NCBI GenBank assembly: GCA_034675505.1
Contig: JAUCDD010000019.1
Location: 141,922-205,921, forward strand
Source: Melaminivora sp034675505
GTDB lineage: Bacteria; Pseudomonadota; Gammaproteobacteria; Burkholderiales; Burkholderiaceae_C
DNA: 64,000 nucleotides
Reading direction: 5' to 3'
In this document: positions 26,965 through 36,239 of the stretch, one piece after another
Layout of the letters: every line of letters begins with the position of its first letter
Numbering within the stretch: position 1 is the stretch's first letter
Made by a program: the position numbers and the translations under genes
Notes under the pieces: model-generated
What the model was told of the DNA's origin: nothing
The model's database searches: none
What the model saw: the letters and a program-made list of their open reading frames with translations, nothing else

Positions 26965-27006
26965 AAAAAACGAAACCGGCCCGTGGCGATACCCACGACC
27001 CGGTTT
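26965..27006 (-). terminator. Terminator-like hairpin in the leader of the Rieske gene
   Basis: Minus strand: AAACCGG and CGTGG arms pair with CCACG and CCGGTTT, then CGTTTTTT. No minus-strand gene lies upstream of it, so it is either an attenuator in the leader of the Rieske gene or a terminator for transcription coming from the xseB side. A possible TTGATA/AAATAA promoter is about 50 bp upstream on the same strand. Confidence 0.5.
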
Positions 27007-27163
27007 TGGTGAAGGAATGGGATTGTAAGTGGTGGGGTTATTTCCGCTCGCACGGTACGTGTATCAAGGGCGCAGGCGCCCGCGCAGCGCGGGGGCGGGG
27101 CCGGCATGCGGCCTAAAATAGCCGGTTTCGACTTGCGCGTCCGGCGCCGCTCCACTGTCTGCC

Positions 27164-27406
27164 ATGCCCAAGGCTCCCGCCGCCCCTACCCCCCCGCCCG
27201 AGCCAGCCAGCTACGAAGCCGCGCTGCAGGAACTCGAGCAGCTCGTCGCCCGCATCGAATCGGGCCAGCTGCCGCTGGACCAGATGCTGGCAGGCTACCA
27301 GCGCGGCGCCACCTTGCTGGAGTTTTGCCGCGCGCGGCTGGTGGCCGTGCAGGAGCAGGTCAAGCTGCTCGACGACGGCGTGCTGCAGCCGTGGAACGAA
27401 ACGTGA
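27164..27406 (+). CDS. xseB: Exodeoxyribonuclease VII small subunit
   Basis: 80 residues, MPKAPAAPTPPPEPASYEAA then the three-helix core ALQELEQLVARIESGQLPLD and GATLLEFCRARLVAVQEQVK, ending LDDGVLQPWNET. This acidic coiled-coil chain binds several copies to the XseA subunit to make the single-strand-specific exonuclease. Its stop codon overlaps the GTG start of ispA (GTGA), the usual xseB-ispA-dxs arrangement. A TAAAAT box at about 27114 may be the -10 of this operon. Confidence 0.93.
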   Translation: MPKAPAAPTPPPEPASYEAALQELEQLVARIESGQLPLDQMLAGYQRGATLLEFCRARLVAVQEQVKLLDDGVLQPWNET

Positions 27407-28323
27407 GCGCGGCCTGCCGCGGGCCCGCCCCGAACGCCGCCGGGTTCGCCCTGGCCGGCTGGATGCAGGTGCAGCTGGCGCGCGTCGAGGCCGCCCTGGA
27501 TGCCGCGCTGGCCGCCGACGGCCCGGCCGGCCTGGGCGAGGCGATGCGCTACGCCGTGCAGGGGGGCGGCAAGCGCCTGCGCCCACTGCTGGTGCTGGCC
27601 GCGTGCGAGGCCGTGGGCGGGCAGGCGGCCGCTGCGCTGCGCGGCGCCTGCGCGGTCGAGCTGATCCATGCCTATTCGCTGGTCCACGACGACATGCCGT
27701 GCATGGACAACGATGTGCTGCGCCGTGGCAAGCCCACGGTGCATGTGCGCTTTGGGCAGGCGCAGGCGCTGCTGGCCGGCGATGCGCTGCAGGCGCTGGC
27801 GTTCGAGCTGTTGACGCCCGACGAAGGCGTGGACAGCGCCACCCAGGCGCGGCTGTGCCGCCTGCTGGCGCGCGCCGCCGGCGCGCAGGGCATGGCGGGC
27901 GGGCAGGCGATCGACCTGGCCAACGTCGGGCGCCAGCTCGGCGAGGACGAGCTGCGCCGCATGCACGCGCTCAAGACCGGCGCGCTGCTGCAAGCCAGCG
28001 TTGCCATGGGCGCCGCCTGCGGCGACGCCCCGGCCGCGGCCAGCCAGGCCCTGGAGTGCTATGGCGCGGCCATCGGACTGGCCTTCCAGGTGGTGGACGA
28101 CGTGCTGGACGTGACCCAGGACTCGGCCACGCTGGGCAAGACCGCCGGCAAGGATGCGGCCAACGACAAGCCGACCTACGTCTCGCTGCTGGGCCTTGCG
28201 GGTGCGCGCAGCTACGCCGACGCGCTGCTGGCGCAGGCGCACGCCCATCTGGCCGCCAGCGGCCTGGCCGATACGCGCGCGCTGGCGGCCTTGGCCGACA
28301 TGGTGGTGCAGCGCACGCACTGA
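27403..28323 (+). CDS. ispA: Polyprenyl (farnesyl/geranylgeranyl) diphosphate synthase
   Basis: 306 residues from a GTG at 27403 overlapping the xseB stop. Condenses isopentenyl diphosphate with allylic diphosphates. First Asp-rich motif HDDMPCMDND (about 95-104), second DDVLDVTQD (about 232-240), QGGGKRLRPLLVL substrate motif (about 53-65) and GMAGGQAIDL. Two residues separate the paired Asp in the first motif's DDMPCMD form, as in bacterial type II FPP synthases. Cytosolic; operon with dxs. Confidence 0.94.
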   Translation: MSAACRGPAPNAAGFALAGWMQVQLARVEAALDAALAADGPAGLGEAMRYAVQGGGKRLRPLLVLAACEAVGGQAAAALRGACAVELIHAYSLVHDDMPCMDNDVLRRGKPTVHVRFGQAQALLAGDALQALAFELLTPDEGVDSATQARLCRLLARAAGAQGMAGGQAIDLANVGRQLGEDELRRMHALKTGALLQASVAMGAACGDAPAAASQALECYGAAIGLAFQVVDDVLDVTQDSATLGKTAGKDAANDKPTYVSLLGLAGARSYADALLAQAHAHLAASGLADTRALAALADMVVQRTH

Positions 28324-28370
28324 CACTCACCCGCAACCGCGTTCGAGCCCGGCTTTGCCGGATTTTGAGT

Positions 28371-28425
28371 CTTTTTGCACGCATGCCGTTGCCAAACAAC
28401 GACATGGTGCTATAAAAAACATAGC
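28371..28425 (-). repeat. Family-1 dispersed repeat, copy 4 (divergent)
   Basis: On the minus strand GCTAT-GTTTTTT-ATAGC, then TTGGCAACGGCATGC and GCAAAAAG. Fills the gap between ispA and dxs and ends one base before the dxs ATG, so its hairpin covers the leader where a ribosome-binding site would be expected. Confidence 0.55.
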
Positions 28426-28426
28426 C

Positions 28427-30319
28427 ATGCAGACTTCCAACCACCCGCTGCTCGACCGCATCAACGACCCGTCCGAGTTGCGCCGCCTCTCGCGCGCCGA
28501 GTTGAAAGCCCTGGCCGGCGAGCTGCGCGCCTTCGTGCTGGAGAGCGTCTCCAGGACGGGCGGCCACCTGTCGTCCAACCTGGGCACGGTGGAGCTGACC
28601 ATCGCACTGCACGCCGTCTTCAACACGCCCGAGGACCGCCTGGTCTGGGACGTGGGCCACCAGACCTACCCGCACAAGATCCTGACCGGCCGGCGCGGGC
28701 GCATGGATTCGCTGCGCCAGCTGGGCGGTCTGTCGGGCTTCCCGCAGCGCAGCGAGAGCGACTACGACACCTTTGGCACCGCGCACTCGTCCACCAGCAT
28801 CTCCGCCGCCTTAGGAATGGCGCTGGCCGCGCGCCAGCAGGGCGTGGAGCGCCACTGCGTGGCCATCATCGGCGACGGCGCCATGACCGCCGGCATGGCC
28901 TTCGAGGCGCTGAACAACGCCGGCGTGGCCGACGCCAACCTGCTGGTGGTGCTGAACGACAACGACATGAGCATCAGCCCGCCCGTCGGTGCGCTGAACC
29001 GCTATCTCGCCCAGCTGATGAGCGGCAACTTCTACACCCGCGCGCGCGACGTGGGCAAGAACGTGCTGAAGAACGTGCCGCCGCTGCTCGAGCTCGCCAA
29101 GCGGCTGGAGCAGCAGGCCAAGGGCATGGTGGTGCCGGCCACCATGTTCGAGCAGTTCGGCTTCAACTACATCGGCCCCATCGACGGGCACGACCTCGAT
29201 TCGCTGATCCCGACGCTGGAGAACATCCGCGGGCTGCAGGGCCCGCAGTTCCTGCACGTGGTGACCAAGAAGGGCCAGGGCTACAAGCTGGCCGAGGCCG
29301 ACCCGGTGGCCTACCACGGCCCCGGCAAGTTCGACCCGAGGATCGGCCTGGTCAAGCCGGCCACGCCGCCGAAGCAGACCTTCACCCAGGTCTTCGGCCA
29401 GTGGCTGTGCGACATGGCGGCCCAGGACTCCCGCCTGGTGGGCATCACCCCGGCCATGCGCGAGGGCTCGGGAATGGTCGAGTTCGAGCGGCGCTTTCCC
29501 AGCCGCTACTACGACGTGGGCATTGCCGAGCAGCACGCGGTGACCTTCGCCGCCGGCATGGCCTGCGAGGGCGTCAAGCCCGTGGTGGCGATCTACTCCA
29601 CCTTCCTGCAGCGCGCCTACGACCAGCTGATCCACGACGTGGCGCTGCAGAACCTGCCGGTGGTCTTTGCGCTCGACCGCGCCGGCCTGGTGGGCGCGGA
29701 CGGCGCCACGCACGCCGGCGCCTACGACATCCCCTTCATCCGCTGCATCCCCAACATGGCGCTGGCCTGCCCGGCGGACGAGCGCGAGTGCCGCCAGCTG
29801 CTCACCACCGCCTACGAGCAGGATCATCCGGTTGCCGTGCGCTACCCGCGCGGCAGCGGCGCGGGCACCGCGCCGCTGGCCAGCCTCGAGGGCCTGCCCT
29901 ACGGGCGCGGCGAGCTGCGCCGCGAGGGCCGGCGCATCGCCATCCTGGCCTTCGGCACGCTGCTGTACCCGGCGCTGGCCGCTGCCGAGCGGCTGGACGC
30001 CACGGTGGCCAACATGCGCTGGGCCAAGCCCCTGGACACCGAGCTGCTGCTGCGCATCGCACGCACGCACGAGGCCATCGTGACGCTGGAGGAGGGCGCC
30101 ATCATGGGCGGCGCCGGCAGCGCGGTGTGCGAGGCGCTGAATGCCGCCGGGGTGCTGCTGCCGGTGCTGCAGCTGGGCCTGCCGGACACCTTCATCGAGC
30201 ACGGCGACCCGGCGCGCCTGCTGGCGCTGCAGGGGCTGGACGCTGCAGGCATCGAGCGCTCCATCACCCAGCGCTTTGGCGCCGCCGCATCCGACCGCGG
30301 CAGCCGCGCTGCGGCCTGA
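28427..30319 (+). CDS. dxs: 1-deoxy-D-xylulose-5-phosphate synthase
   Basis: 630 residues from the ATG at 28427 (MQTSNHPLLDRINDPSELRR). Thiamine-diphosphate enzyme joining pyruvate and glyceraldehyde 3-phosphate, first step of the MEP pathway. TPP-binding domain: SRTGGHLSSNLGTVELTIAL, WDVGHQTYPHKILTGR, CVAIIGDGAMTAGMAFEALN. Transketolase pyrimidine domain: GITPAMREGSGM, YYDVGIAEQHAVTFAAGMAC, DRAGLVGADGATHAGAYD. C-terminal transketolase domain from about residue 500. Full length for the family. No clear Shine-Dalgarno sequence; the leader is a repeat copy. Confidence 0.96.
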   Translation: MQTSNHPLLDRINDPSELRRLSRAELKALAGELRAFVLESVSRTGGHLSSNLGTVELTIALHAVFNTPEDRLVWDVGHQTYPHKILTGRRGRMDSLRQLGGLSGFPQRSESDYDTFGTAHSSTSISAALGMALAARQQGVERHCVAIIGDGAMTAGMAFEALNNAGVADANLLVVLNDNDMSISPPVGALNRYLAQLMSGNFYTRARDVGKNVLKNVPPLLELAKRLEQQAKGMVVPATMFEQFGFNYIGPIDGHDLDSLIPTLENIRGLQGPQFLHVVTKKGQGYKLAEADPVAYHGPGKFDPRIGLVKPATPPKQTFTQVFGQWLCDMAAQDSRLVGITPAMREGSGMVEFERRFPSRYYDVGIAEQHAVTFAAGMACEGVKPVVAIYSTFLQRAYDQLIHDVALQNLPVVFALDRAGLVGADGATHAGAYDIPFIRCIPNMALACPADERECRQLLTTAYEQDHPVAVRYPRGSGAGTAPLASLEGLPYGRGELRREGRRIAILAFGTLLYPALAAAERLDATVANMRWAKPLDTELLLRIARTHEAIVTLEEGAIMGGAGSAVCEALNAAGVLLPVLQLGLPDTFIEHGDPARLLALQGLDAAGIERSITQRFGAAASDRGSRAAA

Positions 30320-30528
30320 CGGGCAGGGCGCACCGCGGGGCAGGCGCGCCAGCGCCGGCCGCCGGGCGGCGATGAATCGCTACGCGCGGCGTTTTTTCGA
30401 GGGGAAACCCGTACCGGTGCTCCCCCCATGCTTCCTACAATTTCCTGCTGCGTCCGGTGCGGCAGGGCCTGCAGGGTCCGGATCCCGCACCTGGCCGGTT
30501 TTTTCATCCCAACAGGAGACACAAGTCC

Positions 30529-31612
30529 ATGGATCGTCGTTCCCTCATCAAGCAGGCCGGCATCGCCGGCGTGCTGGCGGCTGGCGTTGCGCCCGCCGTC
30601 CACGCCCAGGCGGCAGTGCGCTGGCGCATGGCCACCAGCTTTCCCAAGTCCCTGGACACCCTGCACGGCGCGGCCGTCAAGTTCTCCGAAACCGTCAAGG
30701 CCTTGTCGGGCGGCAAGTTCGAAGTCTCGGTACACGCCGCCGGTGAGCTGATCCCCGCCTTCGGCATCGTCGATGCCCTGGCCGAGGACACCATCGAGAT
30801 GGGCGAGACCGCCGCCTACTACTACACCGGCAAGGACCCGGCGTTTGCCTTCAGCTGCGCCGTGCCGTTCGGCCTGACGGCCGGCCAGATGGTCGCCTGG
30901 AAGGAGCACGGCAACGGCCGCAAGCTGCTCAACGAGCTGTTTGCCAAGTACAACTTCCAGTCCATGGGCGCGCTCAACACCGGCACGCAGATGGGCGGCT
31001 GGTACCGCAAGGAAATGAACAAGCCCGAGGACTTCAAGGGCCTGAAGATGCGCCTGGGCGGCGGCGTGTTCGGCGAGTCCATGGCCAAGCTGGGCGTGGT
31101 GGCGCAGAACATGCCCGGCGGCGAGGTGTACCAGGCGCTGGAAAAAGGGCACGCTGGACGCGGCCGAGTTCGTCGGCCCCTACGACGACGAGAAGCTGGG
31201 CTACAACAAGGTCGCCAAGTACTACTACTACGGCGGCTGGTGGGAAGGCGGCGCCGAGCTGGAGTTCTTCATCAACAACAAGGCGTTTGCCAAGCTGTCC
31301 GACGAGAACAAGGCCATCGTGCGCGCGGCCGCCAACGTGGCCTACCAGGACGGCACCTCCAAGTACATGGCGCTGAACCCGATCTCGCTCAAGCGCATCG
31401 TCGCCAGCGGCACGCAGCTCAAGCGCTTCCCCAAGGAGATCGTGCAGGCCGGCTTCAACTCCGCGCAAGAGGTGTACGCCGAGCACAGCGCCAAGGAGCC
31501 GGCGTTCAAGAAGATCTTCGAGGACATGCGCGCCTTCCAGCGCGACCAGATCCTCTGGAACCGCATCTCCGAGCTGGTGTTCACCCAGGACATGGCTTCG
31601 CTCAAGATCTGA
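30529..31612 (+). pseudogene. dctP: TRAP transporter substrate-binding protein (DctP family), frameshifted
   Basis: Periplasmic binding protein for a carboxylate, about 360 residues when repaired. AGGAGA lies 9 nt before the ATG. Twin-arginine-like leader MDRRSLIKQAGIAGVLAAG ending AVHAQA. Mature part VRWRMATSFPKSLDTLHGAA, AYYYTGKDPAFAFSCAVPF, QMGGWYRKEMNKPEDFKGL. At the A5 run 31142-31146 one extra A breaks the frame; with A4 the protein continues EKGTLDAAEFVGPYDDEKLG to FTQDMASLKI at 31612. Homopolymer sequencing error is the simplest explanation. It faces the dctM/dctQ genes across a bidirectional terminator. Confidence 0.88.
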
Positions 31613-31665
31613 AGCCCAGCGTGCGCCCCGGGCCCGGCGGGCCTGGGCGCGCACCGGAGCACAAC

Positions 31666-31695
31666 GAAAAACGCGGCCCCGGGGCCGCGTTTTTC
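31666..31695. terminator. Bidirectional terminator between dctP and dctM
   Basis: 30-bp perfect palindrome: GAAAAACGCGGCCCC followed by its reverse complement, giving a GC stem flanked by A5 and T5 in both directions. Confidence 0.88.
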
Positions 31696-31764
31696 ATTGC
31701 CCGTCCAGGCAGGCAGGCGGCCGGGCCGTCCGCCCGGCACTGGCTGGGCGGCTGCCCGGCTGCC

Positions 31765-33603
31765 TCAGGGCTTGCTGGCGCCCGCGGCCTGTTGCAGGGC
31801 CTTGACCGGGTCGTCCTGCGCAGCGCCATCCGCGGGCTCGGGGGCCGGCAGCCCGGGCAGGCCGGCAGTGTCGCTGGCGCCCGGCTGGGCGGAGGGCGCA
31901 GCGGCGGGTGCGCCGGCGCCGAAGTCGGGCGGCGCGTCGTTGCCGCGGTCGTCCTGGTCCAGCTGCTCCAGCATCTGCGTGCCCACGGCCTTCATGTCCA
32001 CGTCCACCTGCTTGTCCAGGCTGCCCGTCACCAGGCTGGGCACGAAGATCAGCACGCCCACCATGACCAGCTGCATGATCAGGAAGGGGATCGCGCCCTT
32101 GTAGATCTGCATGGTGGTCACCGGGTCCATGGTCTTGCCGGTCACGTGGTCCACGTAGGGCTTGTCGGGCGTCACCGAGCGCAGGTAGAACAGCGCGAAG
32201 CCGAATGGCGGGTGCAGGAACGAGGTCTGCATGTTCACTGCCAGCAGCACGCCGAACCAGACCAGGTCGATGCCCATCTTCTCGGCGATCGGCGCCAGCA
32301 CCGGCACGACGATGAAGGACAGCTCGAAGAAGTCCAGGAAGAAGGCCAGCACGAACACCATGATGTTCACGAAGATCAGGAAGCCGATCTGGCCGCCCGG
32401 CAGCTTGGCCAGCAGGTGCTCGACCCACACCGGGCCGTCGGCCGCCTGGAACACCATGCTGAAGATGGTGGCGCCGATCAGGATGAACATCACGAAGGCC
32501 GACAGGCGCGTGGTCGTGGCCAGCGCCTGCTTGAGCAGCGACCAGCTGATGCGCCCGCGCAGCGCCGCCATGATGAGCGCGCCCATGGCGCCCATGGCGC
32601 CGCCCTCGGTGGGCGTGGCCACGCCCAGGAAGATGGTGCCCAGCACCAGGAAGATCAGCAGCAGCGGCGGGATCAGCACGAAGGTCACGCGTTCGGCCAG
32701 GCGCGACAGCAGGCCCAGGTGCGTGACGCGGTTGATCACGGCGATCAGCCAGGCGACGAAGGTGCCGCCGCACATGGCGACGACGATGCGCTCGTCCTTG
32801 GGCACGAAGTCCACGGTCTGGCCTTCCCACCAGGTGTGCACCGCCTCCATGTGCTCGCCCAGGAAGACCGCCACGGCGGCCGAGACGAGCGCCAGGATGG
32901 CCAGCGAGCGGTAGCCGCTGCTGCCGTCGGGCTGGCGGAAGGTGCGCGCCTCCGGGGGCAGCGCCGGCACCGATGCGGGCTTGAAGATCGCCAGCACGAA
33001 CACCCACACGATGTACAGGCCCATCAGCAGGAAGCCGGGCACGAAGGCGCCCTTGTACATGTCGCCCACGCTCTTGCCCATCTGGTCGGCCAGCACGATC
33101 AGCACCAGCGAGGGCGGGATGATCTGCGCCAGCGTCCCCGAGGCGGCGATGGTGCCCGAGGCCAGGCTGCGGCTGTAGCCGTAGCGCAGCATGATGGGCA
33201 TGGAGATCAGGCCCATGGAGATGACCGAGGCGGCGACCACGCCGGTGGTGGCCGCCAGCATGGCGCCGACCAGGATCACCGCCAGCGCCAGGCCGCCGCG
33301 CATCGGGCCGAACACCTGGCCGACCGAATCGAGCAGGTCCTCGGCCATGCCGCTGCGCTCCAGGATCAGGCCCATGAGCGTGAAGAACGGCACCGCCAGC
33401 AGCGTCTCGTTGGCCATGATGCCCAGGAGGCGCAGCGGCAGCACCGCCAGGATGGAGGAGGGGAAGATGTTCAGCTCGACCCCCACGAGGCCGAAGAACA
33501 GCCCGGCGGCGCCCAGGCTGAACGCCACGGGAAAGCCCAGCAGCAGGAACAGGATCAAGCCCCCGAACATGAGGGGGGCGAAATTGGCAGCAATGAATTC
33601 CAT
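31765..33603 (-). CDS. dctM: TRAP transporter large permease (DctM/SiaQM-type)
   Basis: 612 residues, at least twelve hydrophobic segments. Family blocks: LGFPVAFSLGAAGLFFGLVG, MANETLLAVPFFTLMGLILE, GMAEDLLDSVGQVFGPMRGG, PPSLVLIVLADQMGKSVGDM and VATPTEGGAMGAMGALI, plus FLHPPFGFALFYLR near the end. Uses a sodium gradient with the DctQ and DctP partners. The length exceeds the usual 430 residues because of an internal insert (FKPASVPALPPEARTF onward) and a hydrophilic Ala/Pro-rich C-terminal tail of about 70 residues (PDFGAGAPAAAPSAQPGAS...). The internal insert is typical of the large TRAP subclass acting on aromatic or 2-oxo acids; the tail is unusual. Confidence 0.92.
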   Translation of the reverse strand: MEFIAANFAPLMFGGLILFLLLGFPVAFSLGAAGLFFGLVGVELNIFPSSILAVLPLRLLGIMANETLLAVPFFTLMGLILERSGMAEDLLDSVGQVFGPMRGGLALAVILVGAMLAATTGVVAASVISMGLISMPIMLRYGYSRSLASGTIAASGTLAQIIPPSLVLIVLADQMGKSVGDMYKGAFVPGFLLMGLYIVWVFVLAIFKPASVPALPPEARTFRQPDGSSGYRSLAILALVSAAVAVFLGEHMEAVHTWWEGQTVDFVPKDERIVVAMCGGTFVAWLIAVINRVTHLGLLSRLAERVTFVLIPPLLLIFLVLGTIFLGVATPTEGGAMGAMGALIMAALRGRISWSLLKQALATTTRLSAFVMFILIGATIFSMVFQAADGPVWVEHLLAKLPGGQIGFLIFVNIMVFVLAFFLDFFELSFIVVPVLAPIAEKMGIDLVWFGVLLAVNMQTSFLHPPFGFALFYLRSVTPDKPYVDHVTGKTMDPVTTMQIYKGAIPFLIMQLVMVGVLIFVPSLVTGSLDKQVDVDMKAVGTQMLEQLDQDDRGNDAPPDFGAGAPAAAPSAQPGASDTAGLPGLPAPEPADGAAQDDPVKALQQAAGASKP

Positions 33604-33624
33604 GATGAAGGAGGCTTTCCGGAC

Positions 33625-34242
33625 TCAGTGGGCCTGCACCGGGGCGGGCGCCTGCGGGTTTTGGGCGTTGGCTTTGCGCAGGGCTTCGATGAGTTCCTCC
33701 TCGCCGCTCTTTTCAGCCAGCTTCTCCGTCGGGTCCGGGCCCTGGCCGCGCAGGTAGGCGATGCACTTGATCAGCTCCGACCAGCCCTGCAGCAGCAGCA
33801 GCGTGAAGCCCACCGGCAGCGCCGCCCACACCGGCCAGCGGATCAGCCCGCCGGGGTTGCCCGAGATCTCGCCCGAGGTGAACTTGTCGATCGCCATGGG
33901 CGTGCACAGGTACAGCACCATCAGGCACACGGGGGTGAGGAAGAACGTGTAGCCCAGGATGTCGATCCACACCCGCACGCGCTTGGGTAGGTGGCTGTTG
34001 ACCACGTCGATGCGCACATGCTCGCGGTTGAGCAGCGTGAAGCCGGCGGCGATCAGGAACGACCAGGCAAACAGGTACCACTGCACTTCCAGGAATGCGT
34101 TGGAGCTGTAGTTGAAGCTCTTGCGCACGATGGCGTTGGCGGCACTGATGACGGTGGCGGCGAAGATGAGCCAGATGGAATATCTGCCGACGATGGCGTT
34201 CAGCCTGTCGATGGCCCGCGAAAGGGCGATGAGAGCCTGCAT
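33625..34242 (-). CDS. dctQ: TRAP transporter small permease (DctQ)
   Basis: 205 residues with four membrane segments: IVGRYSIWLIFAATVISAAN, VQWYLFAWSFLIAAGFTLLN (with LEVQWYLFAW, the family hallmark), GYTFFLTPVCLMVLYLCTPM and GLIRWPVWAALPVGFTLLLL. Partner of DctM, 21 bp upstream of it in the same operon. The N-terminus MQALIALSRAIDRLNAIVGR is the usual amphipathic start. Confidence 0.92.
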   Translation of the reverse strand: MQALIALSRAIDRLNAIVGRYSIWLIFAATVISAANAIVRKSFNYSSNAFLEVQWYLFAWSFLIAAGFTLLNREHVRIDVVNSHLPKRVRVWIDILGYTFFLTPVCLMVLYLCTPMAIDKFTSGEISGNPGGLIRWPVWAALPVGFTLLLLQGWSELIKCIAYLRGQGPDPTEKLAEKSGEEELIEALRKANAQNPQAPAPVQAH

Positions 34243-34375
34243 GTTGTCTCCGTTGAGCGGCGGGGGGGTACGCGCGAATGGCCCCCGCGCGGCGGATGGC
34301 TGCGCGGGGGGCCAGGGGGTTCACGAGCGCGACATTTTACGGATTTGCCTGCCCTGCGTGCCAGGCGCCATTACA

Positions 34376-34425
34376 GGAAAAAATCCATGCGCAGCGCGGG
34401 TTCGTAGCTATTAAAAAGATAGTTA
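34376..34425 (-). repeat. Family-1 dispersed repeat, copy 5
   Basis: Minus strand: AACTATCTTTTTAATAGCTA hairpin, then CGAACCCGCGCTGCGCATGG and ATTTTTTCC. Lies in the 227-bp gap between dctQ and modC, which otherwise shows no gene. Confidence 0.6.
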
Positions 34426-34469
34426 TGAGGGTTTGTGCGTACCTGGAAAACCCCCGTCCGGCACGGCCG

Positions 34470-35558
34470 TCAATCGGCCAGCGCCACGCCCTTGACCTGG
34501 GCGAACACGGCGTCGCCCGCCGCCAGGCCCAGTTCGCGGCACGAGCGCTGCGAGATGCGCGCCAGCAGCTGCGTGGCGCCCGCCTGCAGCCCCACCAGCA
34601 CCTGGCCCGGCGCATCGGCGTGAATGGCGCTGATGCGCGCTGCCATGACGTTCAGGATGGTGCTGGCCTGCGGCGGCTGCCGCGCCAGGCTCACGTCGCG
34701 CGCCAGCACGCGCAGGCGCACCGGCTCGCCCGGGCTGCGCGGCAGGTGGCCGGCCAGGTGCAGCACGCCGCCGTCGAACGCCACACTCAGCAGCTGGTCC
34801 TGCGCGTCCCAGGCAAGCACGCTGCCGTGCACCAGCGCGGCCGCGGCATCGCCATGCGCCAGCGGCAGGTCGGCGCGGGCCATCAGCTCGGCCGGCGTGC
34901 CCTGGCCAATGACGCGACCGCCCTGCAGCAGCACCAGGTGGGTGGCCAGGCGGGCCACCTCCTCGGGCGAATGGCTCACGTACAGGACGGGGATGTCCAG
35001 CGTGCGCTGCAGCCGCTCCAGGTAGGGCAGCACCTCGGCCTTGCGCGCGCCGTCCAGCGCCGCCAGCGGCTCGTCCATCAGCAGCACGCGCGGGGCGGCC
35101 GCCAGCGCACGCGCGATGGCCACGCGCTGGCGCTCGCCGCCCGACAGGGTGTGCGGCGCCCGCGCCAGCAGCGGCTCCAGTCCCAGCAGGTCCACGGCCT
35201 GCTCCAGCGCCGGGCGGTCGCGCCCGGGCGCCAGGCGCTTGCGGCCGTATTCGATGTTGCGCCGCACATCCAGGTGCGCGAACAGGCTGGCTTCCTGGAA
35301 CACATAGCCCAGCTGGCGCCGGTGCGTGGGCAGCCATTGGCGCGTGGCGTCGTCCTGCCACAGCGCCTCGCCGACCTGGACCCGCCCGGCCGCGCGCTCC
35401 AGGCCGGCCAGCGCACGCAGCAGGCTGGTCTTGCCGCAGCCCGAGGGGCCGAACAGCGCGGTGACGCCGCTGCCGGGCAGCTGCACATCGACGTCCAGCA
35501 GGAAGTCCGGGCGCTCCAGGCGCAGCCGGGCGCAGATGGGGCCGGCCCGCCCGCTCAC
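34470..35558 (-). CDS. modC: Molybdate ABC transporter ATP-binding protein
   Basis: 362 residues from the GTG at 35558, which overlaps the modB stop (GTGA). ABC domain with Walker A FGPSGCGKTSLLRALAG, signature LSGGERQRVAIARALAAAP, Walker B VLLMDEPLAALDGARK and switch VLYVSHSPEEVARL. The last 70 residues (TILNVMAARISAIHADAPG, VLVGLQAGATQLLARISQRS) form the molybdate-binding TOBE/MOP domain typical of ModC. Open frame continues upstream but that stretch is antisense to nothing useful and overlaps modB in another frame; it is not part of the protein. Confidence 0.94.
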   Translation of the reverse strand: MSGRAGPICARLRLERPDFLLDVDVQLPGSGVTALFGPSGCGKTSLLRALAGLERAAGRVQVGEALWQDDATRQWLPTHRRQLGYVFQEASLFAHLDVRRNIEYGRKRLAPGRDRPALEQAVDLLGLEPLLARAPHTLSGGERQRVAIARALAAAPRVLLMDEPLAALDGARKAEVLPYLERLQRTLDIPVLYVSHSPEEVARLATHLVLLQGGRVIGQGTPAELMARADLPLAHGDAAAALVHGSVLAWDAQDQLLSVAFDGGVLHLAGHLPRSPGEPVRLRVLARDVSLARQPPQASTILNVMAARISAIHADAPGQVLVGLQAGATQLLARISQRSCRELGLAAGDAVFAQVKGVALAD

Positions 35559-36238
35559 CGCGCCGGCCTCGGCTGCAGCCATTGCAGCAGCATCAGCACC
35601 ACGAAGGAAAAGACCACCATGCCGCCCGCCAGCCAGTGCGCATTGGCATATTCCATGGCCTCCACGTGGTCGTAGATCTGCACCGAGACCACGCGCGTGG
35701 CGCCGGGGATGTTGCCGCCCAGCATCAGCACCACGCCGAACTCGCCCACCGTGTGCGCGAACGCCAGGATGGCGGCGGTGACGAAGCCCGGGCGCGCCAG
35801 CGGCAGCGCCACGCTGAAGAACCGGTCCAGCGGCCCGGCGCCCAGCGTGGCCGCGACCTCCAGCGGCCGCGTGCCCAGCGCCTCGAATGCGCGCTGCAGC
35901 GGCTGCACCGCAAACGGCAGCGAATACACCAGCGAGCCTATGACCAGGCCGGCAAACGTGAACGGCAGCCGCTGCAGGCCTAGCGCCTGCATCAACTGGC
36001 CGACCCAGCCGCCGGGGCCCATGGCCACCAGCAGGTAGAAACCGATCACCGTGGGCGGCAGCACCAGCGGCAGCGCCACCACCGCCCCCACCGGCCCGCG
36101 CCAGCGCGAGCGCGTGTGCGCCAGCCACCACGCCAGCGGCGTGCACAGCACCAGCAATAGCGCCGTGGTGGTGGCGGCCAGGCGCAGCGTCAGGCGGATC
36201 GCCAGCCAGTCCTCGGCGCCGAGCGGGATGTCTGCCAT
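35555..36238 (-). CDS. modB: Molybdate ABC transporter permease
   Basis: 227 residues, five to six membrane segments. Family blocks LPLVLPPTVIGFYLLVAMGP (periplasmic gate) and the cytoplasmic EAA loop EVAATLGAGPLDRFFSVALP. AFAHTVGEFGVVLMLGGNIP is the conserved ModB/CysT segment. Inner-membrane subunit; overlaps modC by 4 nt and follows modA after a 100-bp gap that holds a family-1 repeat. Confidence 0.94.
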   Translation of the reverse strand: MADIPLGAEDWLAIRLTLRLAATTTALLLVLCTPLAWWLAHTRSRWRGPVGAVVALPLVLPPTVIGFYLLVAMGPGGWVGQLMQALGLQRLPFTFAGLVIGSLVYSLPFAVQPLQRAFEALGTRPLEVAATLGAGPLDRFFSVALPLARPGFVTAAILAFAHTVGEFGVVLMLGGNIPGATRVVSVQIYDHVEAMEYANAHWLAGGMVVFSFVVLMLLQWLQPRPAR

Positions 36239-36239
36239 T

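Noticed and set aside
30457..33990. Plus-strand open frame of about 1,177 codons
   Set aside because: Begins as real dctP, but after the A5 frameshift it runs through the terminator and antisense to dctM as low-complexity His/Gln/Arg text.
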